Notes under the pieces: model-generated | Databases searched by the model: none | Seen by the model: the letters and a program-made list of their open reading frames with translations, nothing else | What the model was told of the DNA's origin: nothing | Shown here: one piece after another, positions 34,027-42,622 of the stretch | Position numbering within the stretch: position 1 is the first letter of the stretch | Layout: the number at the start of each line of letters is the position of its first letter | NCBI RefSeq assembly: GCF_035920345.1 | Contig: NZ_CP109149.1 | Span: 1,116,001-1,180,000, forward strand | Reading direction: 5' to 3' | Length of the DNA stretch: 64,000 nucleotides | Source: Nocardia vinacea | GTDB taxonomy: Bacteria; Actinomycetota; Actinomycetes; Mycobacteriales; Mycobacteriaceae | Position numbers and translations under genes: made by a program

Positions 34027-34056
34027 ATGACTAATAGAAATACTTCTACTAGTCAT
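34027..34056. promoter_or_regulatory. Shared operator-like site (copy c), long palindrome before ribBA
   Basis: ATGACTA at 34027 and TAGTCAT ending at 34056 bracket a dyad that is symmetric at 13 of 15 positions. Its core is TAGAAATACTTCTA. The site abuts the ribBA start codon at 34057 with no Shine-Dalgarno, so a bound repressor would sit on the transcription start. It is the most symmetric of the five related sites. Confidence 0.7.
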
Positions 34057-35310
34057 ATGCGCACCGAATTCGCACAGCAGCGTTCGCTGGACACGATCGA
34101 GACGGCGCTCGCCGCCCTCGCCGCGGGCGGCATGGTCGTGGTGGTCGACGATGAAGATCGCGAGAACGAGGGCGATCTGGTCCTCGCCGCCGCACTGGCG
34201 ACGCCCGAAGCCATCGCCTTCATGGTCCGCCACACCAGCGGCGTGCTGTGCGCACCGCTGCCCGGCGCGGATCTGGATCGGCTCCAGCTGCCGCCCATGA
34301 CACCGATCAACGAGGACCCCAAGGGGACCGCGTATACGGTGTCGGTGGATGCGGCTTCCGGTGTGACGACCGGGATTTCGGCCGCCGACCGCGCCCACAC
34401 CGTGCGCACGCTGGCGGATCCCCGCACCACGCCGGACGAGCTGACCAGACCCGGCCACGTCTTCCCGCTGCGCGCGCATCCCAGCGGTGTGCTCGGCCGT
34501 GCGGGCCACACCGAGGCCGCTGTCGACCTGACCCGGCTGGCCGGATTGCGACCGGCGGGTGTGATTGCCGAAGTCGTGAACGACGACGGCTCGATGGCCC
34601 GTCTGCCGCAATTGCTCGACTTCGCCGAAACCCATGCACTGCCGATCATTTCGATCGCCGATCTGATCGCTTACCGCCGCCGGGCCGAACCCACCCTGAC
34701 CAGGGTCGTGCAGACCCGCTTGCCGACTCGATACGGCGAATTCCGCCTCATCGGCTACTGCGACGAGATCTCCGGAACCGAAACCCTCGCAATGGTTTTC
34801 GGCGAACCGAGTAGCGAATCCGTATTGGTGCGGCTGCATTCGGAATGCCTCACCGGTGACGCCCTCGGCTCGCTGCGCTGCGATTGTGGCGACCAACTCG
34901 ACGCAGCGTTGCGTGCGATCGCCGAGGAGGGCAGTGGCGTGGTGGTCTATCTGCGCGGACAGGAGGGGCGGGGCATCGGATTGTTGAACAAGTTGCGGGC
35001 GTACGAATTACAGGATCGCGGCGCCGATACGGTCGAAGCGAATCTCGCACTCGGGTTGCCGGTCGATGCCCGTGGGTATGCGGCGGGTGCGCAGGTGTTC
35101 GCCGATCTGGGCATTCGGTCGGTTCGGCTGCTCAGCAACAACCCGGCCAAACAGGCGGGCCTGGAACACTACGGGGTAACGGTGGTGCGGCGGCTGCCGC
35201 TGCAGGCGACGCCGACCGAACACAATATCCGCTACCTGCGCGCCAAGCGCGATCGGATGGATCATCAACTCTCGGGTGTGGACGCCGAGCAGGCAAGGGC
35301 CACCTCGTAG
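34057..35310 (+). CDS. ribBA: Bifunctional riboflavin biosynthesis enzyme RibBA, stand-alone
   Basis: 417 residues. The N-terminal half is DHBP synthase (RibB) with [10 protein letters not shown] at 31-40 and GHVFPLRA with His134. The C-terminal half is GTP cyclohydrolase II (RibA) with the zinc Cys264, Cys275 and Cys277 ([18 protein letters not shown]) and [10 protein letters not shown]. The two halves make the two precursors of riboflavin. There are no other rib genes beside it, so it is probably an extra copy raising flavin supply for the flavoproteins encoded nearby. ATG 34057 is chosen because upstream in-frame ATGs fall within the palindrome; the mRNA may be leaderless. Confidence 0.93.
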   Translation: MRTEFAQQRSLDTIETALAALAAGGMVVVVDDEDRENEGDLVLAAALATPEAIAFMVRHTSGVLCAPLPGADLDRLQLPPMTPINEDPKGTAYTVSVDAASGVTTGISAADRAHTVRTLADPRTTPDELTRPGHVFPLRAHPSGVLGRAGHTEAAVDLTRLAGLRPAGVIAEVVNDDGSMARLPQLLDFAETHALPIISIADLIAYRRRAEPTLTRVVQTRLPTRYGEFRLIGYCDEISGTETLAMVFGEPSSESVLVRLHSECLTGDALGSLRCDCGDQLDAALRAIAEEGSGVVVYLRGQEGRGIGLLNKLRAYELQDRGADTVEANLALGLPVDARGYAAGAQVFADLGIRSVRLLSNNPAKQAGLEHYGVTVVRRLPLQATPTEHNIRYLRAKRDRMDHQLSGVDAEQARATS

Positions 35311-35314
35311 CCGA

Positions 35315-35347
35315 CCCTTTCGAGCGACCTGCAAGCAGTCGCTGGCG
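35315..35347. repeat. Dispersed short repeat, copy 1
   Basis: About 33 bases starting CCCTTTCGAGCGACCTGCAA just after ribBA. It recurs almost unchanged at 48893-48925. AGCGA...TCGCT and CTG..CAG within it can fold into a small stem-loop, and both copies lie at gene 3' ends, so it may act in termination or be a small dispersed element. Confidence 0.55.
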
Positions 35348-35502
35348 GTGAACCTTTTCCGATCTTCGCCGCCGAATGCTGGCTATTTGCCATTGGATTG
35401 CCGACATGTGCCTGTTTCACTACGGAGATTTTTCGTTCGAGTCATGCGTCGCGGGTCGGCCTGCTTTCCTGATGGAGTCAGGATGGAGAGTCCGCGAGCA
35501 GG

Positions 35503-36444
35503 GTGAGCCGGAAGTCGGTGACAGCGGTGCACCGAATACCTATCGAACACCAGCACTTCCGCTCGGGCTGGCTGTGGTTGCCCGTTGGCGTCTTGCTGAC
35601 TGCGGCGGCGGTCGTGGTCTGGATCGCCAGACCCGAGCGACAGTCGTCCTGCACAGCGACACCTTCGGTCCCGGATACCGGGACCGAAACCTCGCGAATG
35701 ATGGTGGCCAGCAGCAGTACCGGCATTGCCAACTGGCATACGGTGGACGCGTCGCCACCCACCCGGCCGGGGGAGGCGCGGTACTACTCGTTCGGTCCCG
35801 GTCCCGCGTGTTCGTTTGCCGGACTGCCGACGAATGGCTTCTACGTGGGCGTCTCCACGCGGGAATACGGTCACGCCGATCTGTGCGGTGCCTACCTCGA
35901 CGTGCACGGTCCGCGCGGTGATGTCCGGGTGCTCATCGCCGACCGCTGCCCGGGATGTGCTCCTGGACAACTGGATTTGAGTACGGCCGCATTCGAACAG
36001 ATCGCTGACCGGTCCGACGGCGTCGCGCAGATCCGCTACTCCGTGGTCCGCGATCCGCTGCCCGCGCCGGAGCTGATCTACGAGCTGAAGCCGGACTCCT
36101 CGCCCTCCTGGCTGGCCATGCTGGTGACCGGATCGGGAAATCCCATCCAGCGGGTCGCTTTACGGTCCGCTGCGGACGGGCCGTGGCATGAGCTCAATCG
36201 AGGCATGGACAACTACTGGACGATCAGCGGCGCCGGGCCGGGTCCGTTCTCGGCACAGGTGACCGATGTCCGCGGGCATCAGGTGGAGATCACCCGGATC
36301 TCGTTGGAGCAGGGCGAGCGGTACACCGGCCTGAGTCTCTATACCGAGCCTGTCCCGGAACCTCTGCCCGCGCCCACGCCGGAGATCACGAACACGACAC
36401 CGCAGCAGCCATCCAGCATCGCCGCGACGGGCTGTGCGAACTAG
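35503..36444 (+). CDS. Membrane-anchored expansin-like protein
   Basis: About 313 residues. A single transmembrane helix at residues 22-42 (WLWLPVGVLLTAAAVVVWIA) is followed by a linker and a double-psi beta-barrel domain with GVSTREYGHADLCGAYLDV and VLIADRCPGCAPGQLDLS, where the Asp of ADRC matches the catalytic-like Asp of expansins. A second beta-sandwich domain follows (the CBM63-like part, GNPIQRVALRS to GLSLY). Bacterial expansins loosen cellulose/peptidoglycan contacts without hydrolysis. The start is GTG at 35503. The Pro/Thr-rich tail ends in a Cys. It may help contact with plant or cell-wall polymers. Confidence 0.83.
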   Translation: MSRKSVTAVHRIPIEHQHFRSGWLWLPVGVLLTAAAVVVWIARPERQSSCTATPSVPDTGTETSRMMVASSSTGIANWHTVDASPPTRPGEARYYSFGPGPACSFAGLPTNGFYVGVSTREYGHADLCGAYLDVHGPRGDVRVLIADRCPGCAPGQLDLSTAAFEQIADRSDGVAQIRYSVVRDPLPAPELIYELKPDSSPSWLAMLVTGSGNPIQRVALRSAADGPWHELNRGMDNYWTISGAGPGPFSAQVTDVRGHQVEITRISLEQGERYTGLSLYTEPVPEPLPAPTPEITNTTPQQPSSIAATGCAN

Positions 36445-38132
36445 CTGGGTTTCGTTGCCAGCGCCCGTCCGGCGGCGCGGCCGGAGAAGATACAGCCACC
36501 GAGGAAGGTGCCCTCCAGCGCGTTGTAGCCGTGCACACCGCCGCCACCGAATCCGGCGACCTCGCCTGCGGCATACAGTCCGGGCAGCGGGGTGCCATCC
36601 GGTCGCATCACCTGCGAATCCAGATTGGTCTGCAGTCCGCCGAGGGTTTTGCGGGTCAAGATATTGAGCCGCACCGCGATCAGCGGCCCGTTGGCTGGAT
36701 CGAGGATGCGATGCGGTTTGGCCACGCGGCCCGCCTTATCGCCGAAATACCGGCGCGCATTGTTGATCGCCATCAGCTGCGCATCCTTGGAGTACTTATT
36801 GGCGACATCACGATCGCGGGCGACGATCTGCTGTTCCAACTCGTCGAAGTCCAACTGTGGGCCGCGTGCGATCTTGTTCATGCCATCGACCAACTCGCGC
36901 AGGGTATTCGCGACCACGAAGTCGACCCCGTGCTGTTTGAACGCCTCGACCGGACCGGGCGCGCCCTTGGCCACCCGGCTCTTGAGGGTGAGTTTGAGGT
37001 CCTTACCGGTGATATCCGGATTCTGCTCCGAGCCCGATAGCGCGAACTCCTTCTCGATGATCGACTGGGTGAGCACGAACCAGGAGTAGTCGTAGCCGGT
37101 GGCCAGGATTTCCTTCATGGTCGAATTGGTGTCGAAGCCCGGGAAACACGGTGCGGGCAAACGCTTTCCATTGGCGTCGAACCACAGCGAGGACGGACCG
37201 GGGATGATCCGGATGGCGTGATCGGGCCAGATCGGATTCCAGTTGTTGATGCCCTCGGTGTAGTGCCACATGCGATCGCGATTGACGATGGCGCCGCCCG
37301 CGGTCTCGGAGATGCCGAGCATCCGCCCGTCCACATGTGCGGGCACACCGGAGATCATGGTCTCCGGCGCCGGACCGAGCCGTTCGGTGGGCCAGTTGCG
37401 GCGGATCAGCTCGTGATTGTGGCCGATACCGCCGGAGGTCACGATCACCGCCTTGGCACGGAATTCGAAGTCGCCGACTACATTTCGTGACGAAGCCCGA
37501 CCGCGTTCCAGATCGGTCTGCTCGAGCACGCTGCCGCGCACGCCGACCACCGCACCGTCCTCGACGATCAACTCGTCGACCCGATGCCGGAAACTGAAGC
37601 CGACCAGTCCGCGGCGCTCACCCTCGAGCACCGGCTCCTGGAATACCCGCACCACCTCGGGGCCGGTACCCCAGGTGAGGTGGAAGCGCGGCACCGAATT
37701 GCCGTGCCCATCAGCGAAGGCACCGCCGCGCTCGGCCCAACCGACCAGTGGCGTCACCCGTAGACCCAACTCGTGCAGATAGTCCCGCTTCTCGGTGGCC
37801 GCGAAGCGCACATAGGCCCGCGCCCACTGGCGGGCCCAGTAGTCCTGGTCCTCACGATCGAAACCCGCCGAACCGAACCAATCCTGCAGTGCCAGTTCGT
37901 AGGAGTCCTTGATGCCGAGGCGGCGCTGCTCCGGACTGTCCACGAAGAACAATCCGCCGAGCGACCAGAAGGCCTGGCCGCCGAGGTTATTGCGATTCTC
38001 CTGGTCCAGCACATGCACCTTGCGGCCGGCCTTGACCAGTTCGTGGGTCGCCACGAGCCCGGCCAGGCCCGCACCGACGACGATGACATCTGCCTCTTGC
38101 GTGAATTCGGGACTCGGGTCGGTCATGGTCAT
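36441..38132 (-). CDS. FAD-binding dehydrogenase (KstD/fumarate reductase fold)
   Basis: A 563-residue flavoprotein with VIVVGAGLAGLVATHEL at the N-terminus and GLYAAGEVAGFGGGG near the C-terminus. NLGGQAFWSLGGLFFVDSPEQRR is diagnostic of the mycobacterial Rv0785-type dehydrogenases, which are related to KstD but do not carry the KstD C-terminal Tyr motif. The substrate is not established. Start 38132 overlaps the TetR stop (ATGA); ATG 38126 has better spacing to AAGG and is a close alternative. Its stop overlaps the end of the convergent expansin gene by 4 bp. Confidence 0.9.
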   Translation of the reverse strand: MTMTDPSPEFTQEADVIVVGAGLAGLVATHELVKAGRKVHVLDQENRNNLGGQAFWSLGGLFFVDSPEQRRLGIKDSYELALQDWFGSAGFDREDQDYWARQWARAYVRFAATEKRDYLHELGLRVTPLVGWAERGGAFADGHGNSVPRFHLTWGTGPEVVRVFQEPVLEGERRGLVGFSFRHRVDELIVEDGAVVGVRGSVLEQTDLERGRASSRNVVGDFEFRAKAVIVTSGGIGHNHELIRRNWPTERLGPAPETMISGVPAHVDGRMLGISETAGGAIVNRDRMWHYTEGINNWNPIWPDHAIRIIPGPSSLWFDANGKRLPAPCFPGFDTNSTMKEILATGYDYSWFVLTQSIIEKEFALSGSEQNPDITGKDLKLTLKSRVAKGAPGPVEAFKQHGVDFVVANTLRELVDGMNKIARGPQLDFDELEQQIVARDRDVANKYSKDAQLMAINNARRYFGDKAGRVAKPHRILDPANGPLIAVRLNILTRKTLGGLQTNLDSQVMRPDGTPLPGLYAAGEVAGFGGGGVHGYNALEGTFLGGCIFSGRAAGRALATKPS

Positions 38133-38770
38133 CCTTCGGTCTCGGTGCTGTAGGCCAGCACGATGTGGCAGAAAAGGTCGGTGCGTCGCATGCGCACTTT
38201 GCGGCTGCGGGGTTCCATCAGCACCTGAACGGCGGTGCCGTCGTGCACCGCGACCAGGGCCTGTCCGAGCGCGACGGGATCGGGCACGGTCCGGCCGACG
38301 CGGGCCAGTGCGGCGACGATCGTCGGCATCAGCGCCGCGACGATCGCCTCCTCGCGCCCGGCCATCACCTGCCGCAGGCTTGGTGTGCGCAGCGCGTGCG
38401 AGGTGAATTCGGCGGTGATGCGAAACCAGTCCTCATCGATCGGCACGGCGCGGTCCAAGCGTTCGACCGCGGCGCGGATATCGGCGATGCCGTCGACCGA
38501 GAAGCCGTCGAGGGTCGCGCGGATACCGGCGATCATGGCGGCCGATCGCTGCTCCCACATGGCCAGGAACAACTCGTCGAGCGAGGTGAAGTTGGAGTAG
38601 AAGGCGCCACGGGTGTATCCGGCCCGTTCGCAGACGCGCTCCACCGAGGCGCGGCCGAAGCCCTCTTCGGCGAAGACCTGATACGCGGCGGTCAGCAGGC
38701 GTTTACGTGTCTCGGTGCGCCGGCGGGTCACCCGGCGCACCGGGGTATCCGCATCGGTGGTCGAGGCCAA
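38129..38770 (-). CDS. TetR-family transcriptional regulator
   Basis: 213 residues with a clear N-terminal TetR helix-turn-helix: RKRLLTAAYQVFAEEGF, then VERVCERAGYTRGAFYSNF. The ligand domain is of the TetR_C type with a C-terminal MRRTDLFCHIVLAY. It is the first gene of a two-gene operon with the FAD dehydrogenase, coupled by a 4-bp overlap. Tandem palindromes at 38801-38833, 31 bases upstream of the start, are its probable operator, so the pair is likely self-repressed until a ligand binds. Confidence 0.94.
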   Translation of the reverse strand: MASTTDADTPVRRVTRRRTETRKRLLTAAYQVFAEEGFGRASVERVCERAGYTRGAFYSNFTSLDELFLAMWEQRSAAMIAGIRATLDGFSVDGIADIRAAVERLDRAVPIDEDWFRITAEFTSHALRTPSLRQVMAGREEAIVAALMPTIVAALARVGRTVPDPVALGQALVAVHDGTAVQVLMEPRSRKVRMRRTDLFCHIVLAYSTETEG

Positions 38771-38800
38771 CGTGCACCTCCTCGGGCATCCGGTCCATTC

Positions 38801-38833
38801 GATACAGCAATGTATTCAATACAGAAATGTATC
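38801..38833. promoter_or_regulatory. Tandem palindromic TetR operator
   Basis: Two successive dyads, ATACAGCAATGTAT and ATACAGAAATGTAT, are separated by TCA within a larger GATACA...TGTATC symmetry. The repeat lies between the TetR operon and the divergent alcohol dehydrogenase gene. Two TetR dimers could bind side by side and control both directions. Confidence 0.72.
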
Positions 38834-38930
38834 AGAAGGCCGACTCACGTTCGGCGGAACGGATGAACCAGCGCGGTCGGCAGGGATAATCCGAAGAGAC
38901 CGTTCCCCCTGTCGGTGAGGAGTGATCGGC

Positions 38931-39980
38931 TTGAATGCGAGTGCGGCATCCACGGGCATGACCGGCTGGCGAGTACGACGGCCGGGACCGATCGATGGCG
39001 GACCGCTCGACTTCGTTCGCGAAGCGGTGCGCGAACCCGCGGCCGGTGAACTCTCGGTGCGGGTACTGGCCTGCGGGGTCTGTCGCACCGACCTGCATGT
39101 CGCCGAGGGGGATCTGCCGGTGCATCGGCCCGGTGTAGTGCCGGGGCACGAGGTGGTGGGTGAGGTGGTGGCCCAGGGGCCGGGATCCGCTGGGGCACTC
39201 GGATCTTCGGCTCCCGAGTTCGCGGTCGGTGATCGTGTCGGTATCGCCTGGTTGCGCCACACCTGCGGCATCTGCCGGTACTGTCTGCGCGGCGCGGAGA
39301 ATCTCTGCCCGAATTCGGAGTACACGGGCTGGGACGCGGACGGCGGTTACGCCGAATATGCCACTGTCCCAGCGGCTTACGCTCACCGGCTGCCCGACGG
39401 ATACAGCGATATGGAAACCGCGCCGCTGCTGTGCGCCGGGATCATCGGCTATCGGGCGCTGCAGCGTGCCGATGTGCCCAGGGGTGGACGGCTCGGGATC
39501 TACGGTTTCGGCGGCAGCGCGCATATCGCCGCGCAGGTGGCGTTGGCGCGGGGTGCCGAAGTGCATGTGATGACCAGGGATCGGGCGGCGCGCGAGTTGG
39601 CCGCCGACCTCGGCGCCGCCTCGGTGCAGGGTGCGGCGGATCGGCCTCCGGTGCAATTGGATTCGGCGATCTTGTTCGCGCCGGTCGGCGAGCTGGTGCT
39701 GCCCGCACTGGAAGCGCTCGATCGCGGCGGCGTCCTTGCCATCGCGGGCATCCATCTCAGCGATATCCCGGCGCTGAACTATCAGCGGCATCTGTTCCAG
39801 GAGCGCGAGATTCGCTCGGTGACTGCCAATACCCGCGCCGACGCACGCGAATTCCTCGCGCTGGCGGGCGAACACCGAATACATGTGACCACAACGGGGT
39901 ACTCCCTCGGTACGGCAGATCGAGCCCTCGCGGATCTCGCACACGGACGTTTCACCGGCGCAGCGGTTCTCATCCCATAG
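38931..39980 (+). CDS. Zinc-dependent alcohol dehydrogenase
   Basis: About 349 residues of the medium-chain dehydrogenase family. Catalytic zinc ligands are in [10 protein letters not shown] and GHEVVGEV. The structural zinc site is [16 protein letters not shown] with four Cys. The cofactor domain has [17 protein letters not shown]. It resembles the bacterial zinc-binding alcohol dehydrogenases of the propanol-preferring type. Start TTG 38931 is preferred because AGGAG lies eight bases upstream; GTG 38922 and ATG 38958 are alternatives. It is divergent from the TetR operon and may share its operator. Confidence 0.9.
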   Translation: MNASAASTGMTGWRVRRPGPIDGGPLDFVREAVREPAAGELSVRVLACGVCRTDLHVAEGDLPVHRPGVVPGHEVVGEVVAQGPGSAGALGSSAPEFAVGDRVGIAWLRHTCGICRYCLRGAENLCPNSEYTGWDADGGYAEYATVPAAYAHRLPDGYSDMETAPLLCAGIIGYRALQRADVPRGGRLGIYGFGGSAHIAAQVALARGAEVHVMTRDRAARELAADLGAASVQGAADRPPVQLDSAILFAPVGELVLPALEALDRGGVLAIAGIHLSDIPALNYQRHLFQEREIRSVTANTRADAREFLALAGEHRIHVTTTGYSLGTADRALADLAHGRFTGAAVLIP

Positions 39981-40051
39981 GCGCCCGAATCATCGTGCGC
40001 GGGACCGGATTCCAGGACACGATTCAGCGCTGAACCGGTCTCGCTTCAGCT

Positions 40052-40087
40052 GAGTTGCTTGACGCAACTCTATATCGTTCTTACCTT
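40052..40087 (+). promoter_or_regulatory. Promoter of the cutinase gene
   Basis: TTGACG (40059-40064) and TACCTT (40082-40087) form a good -35/-10 pair with a 17-bp spacer. A 7-bp inverted repeat GAGTTGC/GCAACTC (40052-40058, 40064-40070) surrounds the -35 and could be an operator. Confidence 0.55.
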
Positions 40088-40096
40088 CGCAGATAT

Positions 40097-40135
40097 AGCC
40101 AAGTGACGCTTGTCGCTGACAAGCGTCACTTGGCT
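40097..40135 (+). promoter_or_regulatory. Perfect 18-bp stem-loop in the cutinase 5' leader
   Basis: AGCCAAGTGACGCTTGTC (40097-40114) is followed by the 3-base loop GCT and its exact complement (40118-40135). It begins about three bases after the predicted transcription start and ends 28 bases before the cutinase ATG. It may act as a 5' RNA stabiliser, an attenuator or a protein-binding dyad. Confidence 0.75.
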
Positions 40136-40163
40136 TCTCACAACGGCGTGAGAGGTGATCACG

Positions 40164-40823
40164 ATGGAAATCCGGAAGGTAAGAATTTTCGAGAAGTGGC
40201 GGCTGGCACGGGTATTCGCTGTGCTATTGCTCGTCGCTACGGCGGGGGTGGTGACCAGCATCGGCGCGCAGGCACGGGCGGACTGTGCCGCGGTCGATGT
40301 GGTCGTCGCCAGAGGCACCGGGGAACCCGGGTGGCTGGGCTCCGTCGTCGGCGACCCGCTGTATGGCACGCTGCTCCAAGCACTTCCGGTGAGCAGCAGC
40401 GCTTACCGGGTGGACTATCCCGCGGACCTGCTCGACCCCACGTCGCTCAGCCGCGGCACCCAGGACATGACCGACCATGTCATTCGGCAGTCGCAAATGT
40501 GCCCGGATCAGCAGTTCATCCTGGTCGGCTACTCGCAGGGCGCGGCCGTCGTGCACGGTGTCGTCGGCACCGGCATCGTGACCGCGCTGCCCGGGATCTA
40601 CGTGCTCCCCGGCGATCTCGAATGGAAGGTCTCCGCGGTTCTGCTGTTCGGTGATCCCCTCCGCCTGATCGGATGGGGCGTCCCCGGTAACTACGCCTGG
40701 AAGACCGCCGATTACTGCACCGGTGGTGATCCGATCTGCGGTGGCGGCTTCGACCCGAACCAGCACGGGAACTACGGCTGGGCATTCTGGCCGGCCGCGG
40801 ATTTCGCGGCGGGCCGGGTATAA
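40164..40823 (+). CDS. Secreted cutinase-family esterase
   Basis: A 219-residue secreted serine esterase. The Sec signal peptide has a hydrophobic core at about residues 17-33 and a likely cleavage after GAQARA. The catalytic triad is Ser124 (GYSQGA), Asp189 (GGDP) and His201 (QHGNYG). Disulfide Cys residues at 41, 113, 185 and 192 match the family. Cutinase-like enzymes of mycolic-acid bacteria hydrolyse lipid esters outside the cell. ATG 40164 has AGAGG upstream; GTG 40155 is an alternative. The gene has its own promoter with an unusual leader hairpin and a terminator after it. Confidence 0.94.
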   Translation: MEIRKVRIFEKWRLARVFAVLLLVATAGVVTSIGAQARADCAAVDVVVARGTGEPGWLGSVVGDPLYGTLLQALPVSSSAYRVDYPADLLDPTSLSRGTQDMTDHVIRQSQMCPDQQFILVGYSQGAAVVHGVVGTGIVTALPGIYVLPGDLEWKVSAVLLFGDPLRLIGWGVPGNYAWKTADYCTGGDPICGGGFDPNQHGNYGWAFWPAADFAAGRV

Positions 40824-40836
40824 CCGGGAAATCCGC

Positions 40837-40865
40837 GCGGCGGGGTCGAGCACCGACCCCGCCGC
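40837..40865. terminator. Terminator hairpin after the cutinase gene
   Basis: GCGGCGGGGTCG (40837-40848) and CGACCCCGCCGC (40854-40865) form a perfect 12-bp GC-rich stem with loop AGCAC. Confidence 0.78.
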
Positions 40866-40921
40866 CGGTGTGTTCGCACGAGATTCATGCCGATGGCACC
40901 CGGGCGTGGGACAGTCTGAAT

Positions 40922-42622
40922 ATGACAGCGCACCGTCGCATCGGCATGATCATTGCGGGACTCGTGAGCATCGCCCTGGTGGCGGGGTGCGGTACCGCAT
41001 CGGACAGCGGTCACCCGACCACCTCGACGGCCCCGGGAGTGATCCCGCTCATCTCGACCGACGATCTGCGCGGCGCGCAGTCGGATGAGGTACATCTGTT
41101 CGGGCTCAACGATTTCCACGGCAATCTGCAACTACCGGCGAGTTCGAACGGCAAGATCGCCGGATACGACGCGGGCGGTGCGGCCTACCTCGCCACCCAT
41201 CTGGCCCGGTTGAAGCAGGCGTATCCGGCCAGTGCCGTGGTGTCGGCGGGCGACAATATCGGCGCGAGCCCGCTGGTCTCCGGACTCTTCCACGACGAGC
41301 CGACCATCACCTTCCTGAATTCCATCGGACTGGCCGCCTCCTCGGTGGGCAATCACGAATTCGACAGCGGTGTCGTCGAATTGGCGCGACTGCAGCAGGG
41401 CGGATGCGCGCTCGCCGGATGCTCGCCCGGCGCGCCGTTCACTGGAGCGAAGTTTCCCTTTCTGGCCGCCAATGTCACCGGTGCGGACGGTAAGCTGCCG
41501 CCCACGCTGCGGCCGTGGACGATGCTCGAGGTCGGCGGACACAAGATCGGTGTCATCGGCACGGTGACGCCCGAGACGGCGAGTATTGTTCTGCCGGAAG
41601 GTATTCGGGGCTACACCTTCGGCGACGAGGTCGCGGCGATCAATCGCTATGTCCCCGAGGTGAAGTCGGCCGGTGCGCAAACGGTGGTGGCGTTGGTGCA
41701 CGACGGTGGTGTGCAGAAAACAGTCCAGAATGCGGCGGTCGACTACAACGGTTGTGCGAATATCTCCCCCGAGGTCACCGCATTGGCAACCGGTGTCGAT
41801 CCCGCGGTCCGGGTGCTGTTCACCGGACATTCGCATCAGCCGTATGTCTGCACCATCGATGGCAAGGTGGTCACCCAGGCCGCCTCCTACGGTCGGCTGA
41901 TCACCGATGTCACCCTGCGCTTCGGCGCCGACGGTGTGCAGGCATCGGCGGTCAACCGGGTGGTGACCCGGGAGGTCACTCCGGACGCGGCCACCACCTC
42001 GCTGATCGACTTCTATGCCGAGCAGGCCAAGCCGCGCGCGGAGCGGCCGGTCGGCGTCGCGGCGGCGTCGCTGCCACACGAACCGGCGGGCTCCGGTGAA
42101 TCGCCGCTCGGTGACGTCATCGCCGACTCGATGCTCTCGGTCACCGCGGCTGCGCCCGCATCGGCGGTCGCGGCATTCATGAATCCGGGCGGTGTGCGCA
42201 CCGATTTGAAGTCCGGTCAGATCAGCTACGGCGATATCTACAGCGTGCAGCCGTTCGGCAATCAAGTCGTCACCGTCACCATGACGGGCAGTCAGGTCCT
42301 GCGTCTGCTCGAACAGCAATGGAGCAACGGCAAGACGACCGTGCTCTCGCCCGCCGGGCTCACCTACACCTATGTCGAGTCGAGTCCGAAGGGCGGCAAG
42401 GTCGTCGCCGACAGCGTGCGCATCGGCGGCCAACCCCTCAACCCGGTCGCCACCTACCGCATCACCACCAACAGCTTCCTGGCTTCGGGCGGCGACGGTT
42501 TCACGGTCTTCACCGAGAGCACCGACAAGACTGTCGGGCCCGTCGATCTTGATGCTTTCGAGACCTACCTGAAGGGCCGCCCCCCGCTGGAATCGCCGCC
42601 CGCCCGCGCCGGGAAGCGCTGA
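40922..42622 (+). CDS. 5'-nucleotidase-type metallophosphatase lipoprotein
   Basis: About 566 residues. A signal peptide with lipobox LVAGC anchors it to the outer face of the membrane. The calcineurin-like metallophosphatase domain shows LFGLNDFHGNL, GDNIGASPL, VGNHEFDSG, and FTGHSHQ, which hold two metal ions. The C-terminal part is the substrate-binding 5'-nucleotidase domain (YGDIYSVQPFGNQVVTV and SFLASGGDGF). Enzymes of this type dephosphorylate nucleotides or cyclic nucleotides outside the cell to recover nucleoside and phosphate. ATG 40922 has no clear Shine-Dalgarno. Confidence 0.93.
   Translation: MTAHRRIGMIIAGLVSIALVAGCGTASDSGHPTTSTAPGVIPLISTDDLRGAQSDEVHLFGLNDFHGNLQLPASSNGKIAGYDAGGAAYLATHLARLKQAYPASAVVSAGDNIGASPLVSGLFHDEPTITFLNSIGLAASSVGNHEFDSGVVELARLQQGGCALAGCSPGAPFTGAKFPFLAANVTGADGKLPPTLRPWTMLEVGGHKIGVIGTVTPETASIVLPEGIRGYTFGDEVAAINRYVPEVKSAGAQTVVALVHDGGVQKTVQNAAVDYNGCANISPEVTALATGVDPAVRVLFTGHSHQPYVCTIDGKVVTQAASYGRLITDVTLRFGADGVQASAVNRVVTREVTPDAATTSLIDFYAEQAKPRAERPVGVAAASLPHEPAGSGESPLGDVIADSMLSVTAAAPASAVAAFMNPGGVRTDLKSGQISYGDIYSVQPFGNQVVTVTMTGSQVLRLLEQQWSNGKTTVLSPAGLTYTYVESSPKGGKVVADSVRIGGQPLNPVATYRITTNSFLASGGDGFTVFTESTDKTVGPVDLDAFETYLKGRPPLESPPARAGKR

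Noticed and set aside
11255..34056. KstR-type regulation of the steroid genes
   Set aside because: The recurring motif has the TAGAA...TTCTA outer bases of the KstR site in some copies but not its AAC/GTT core, so I did not call it a KstR box.
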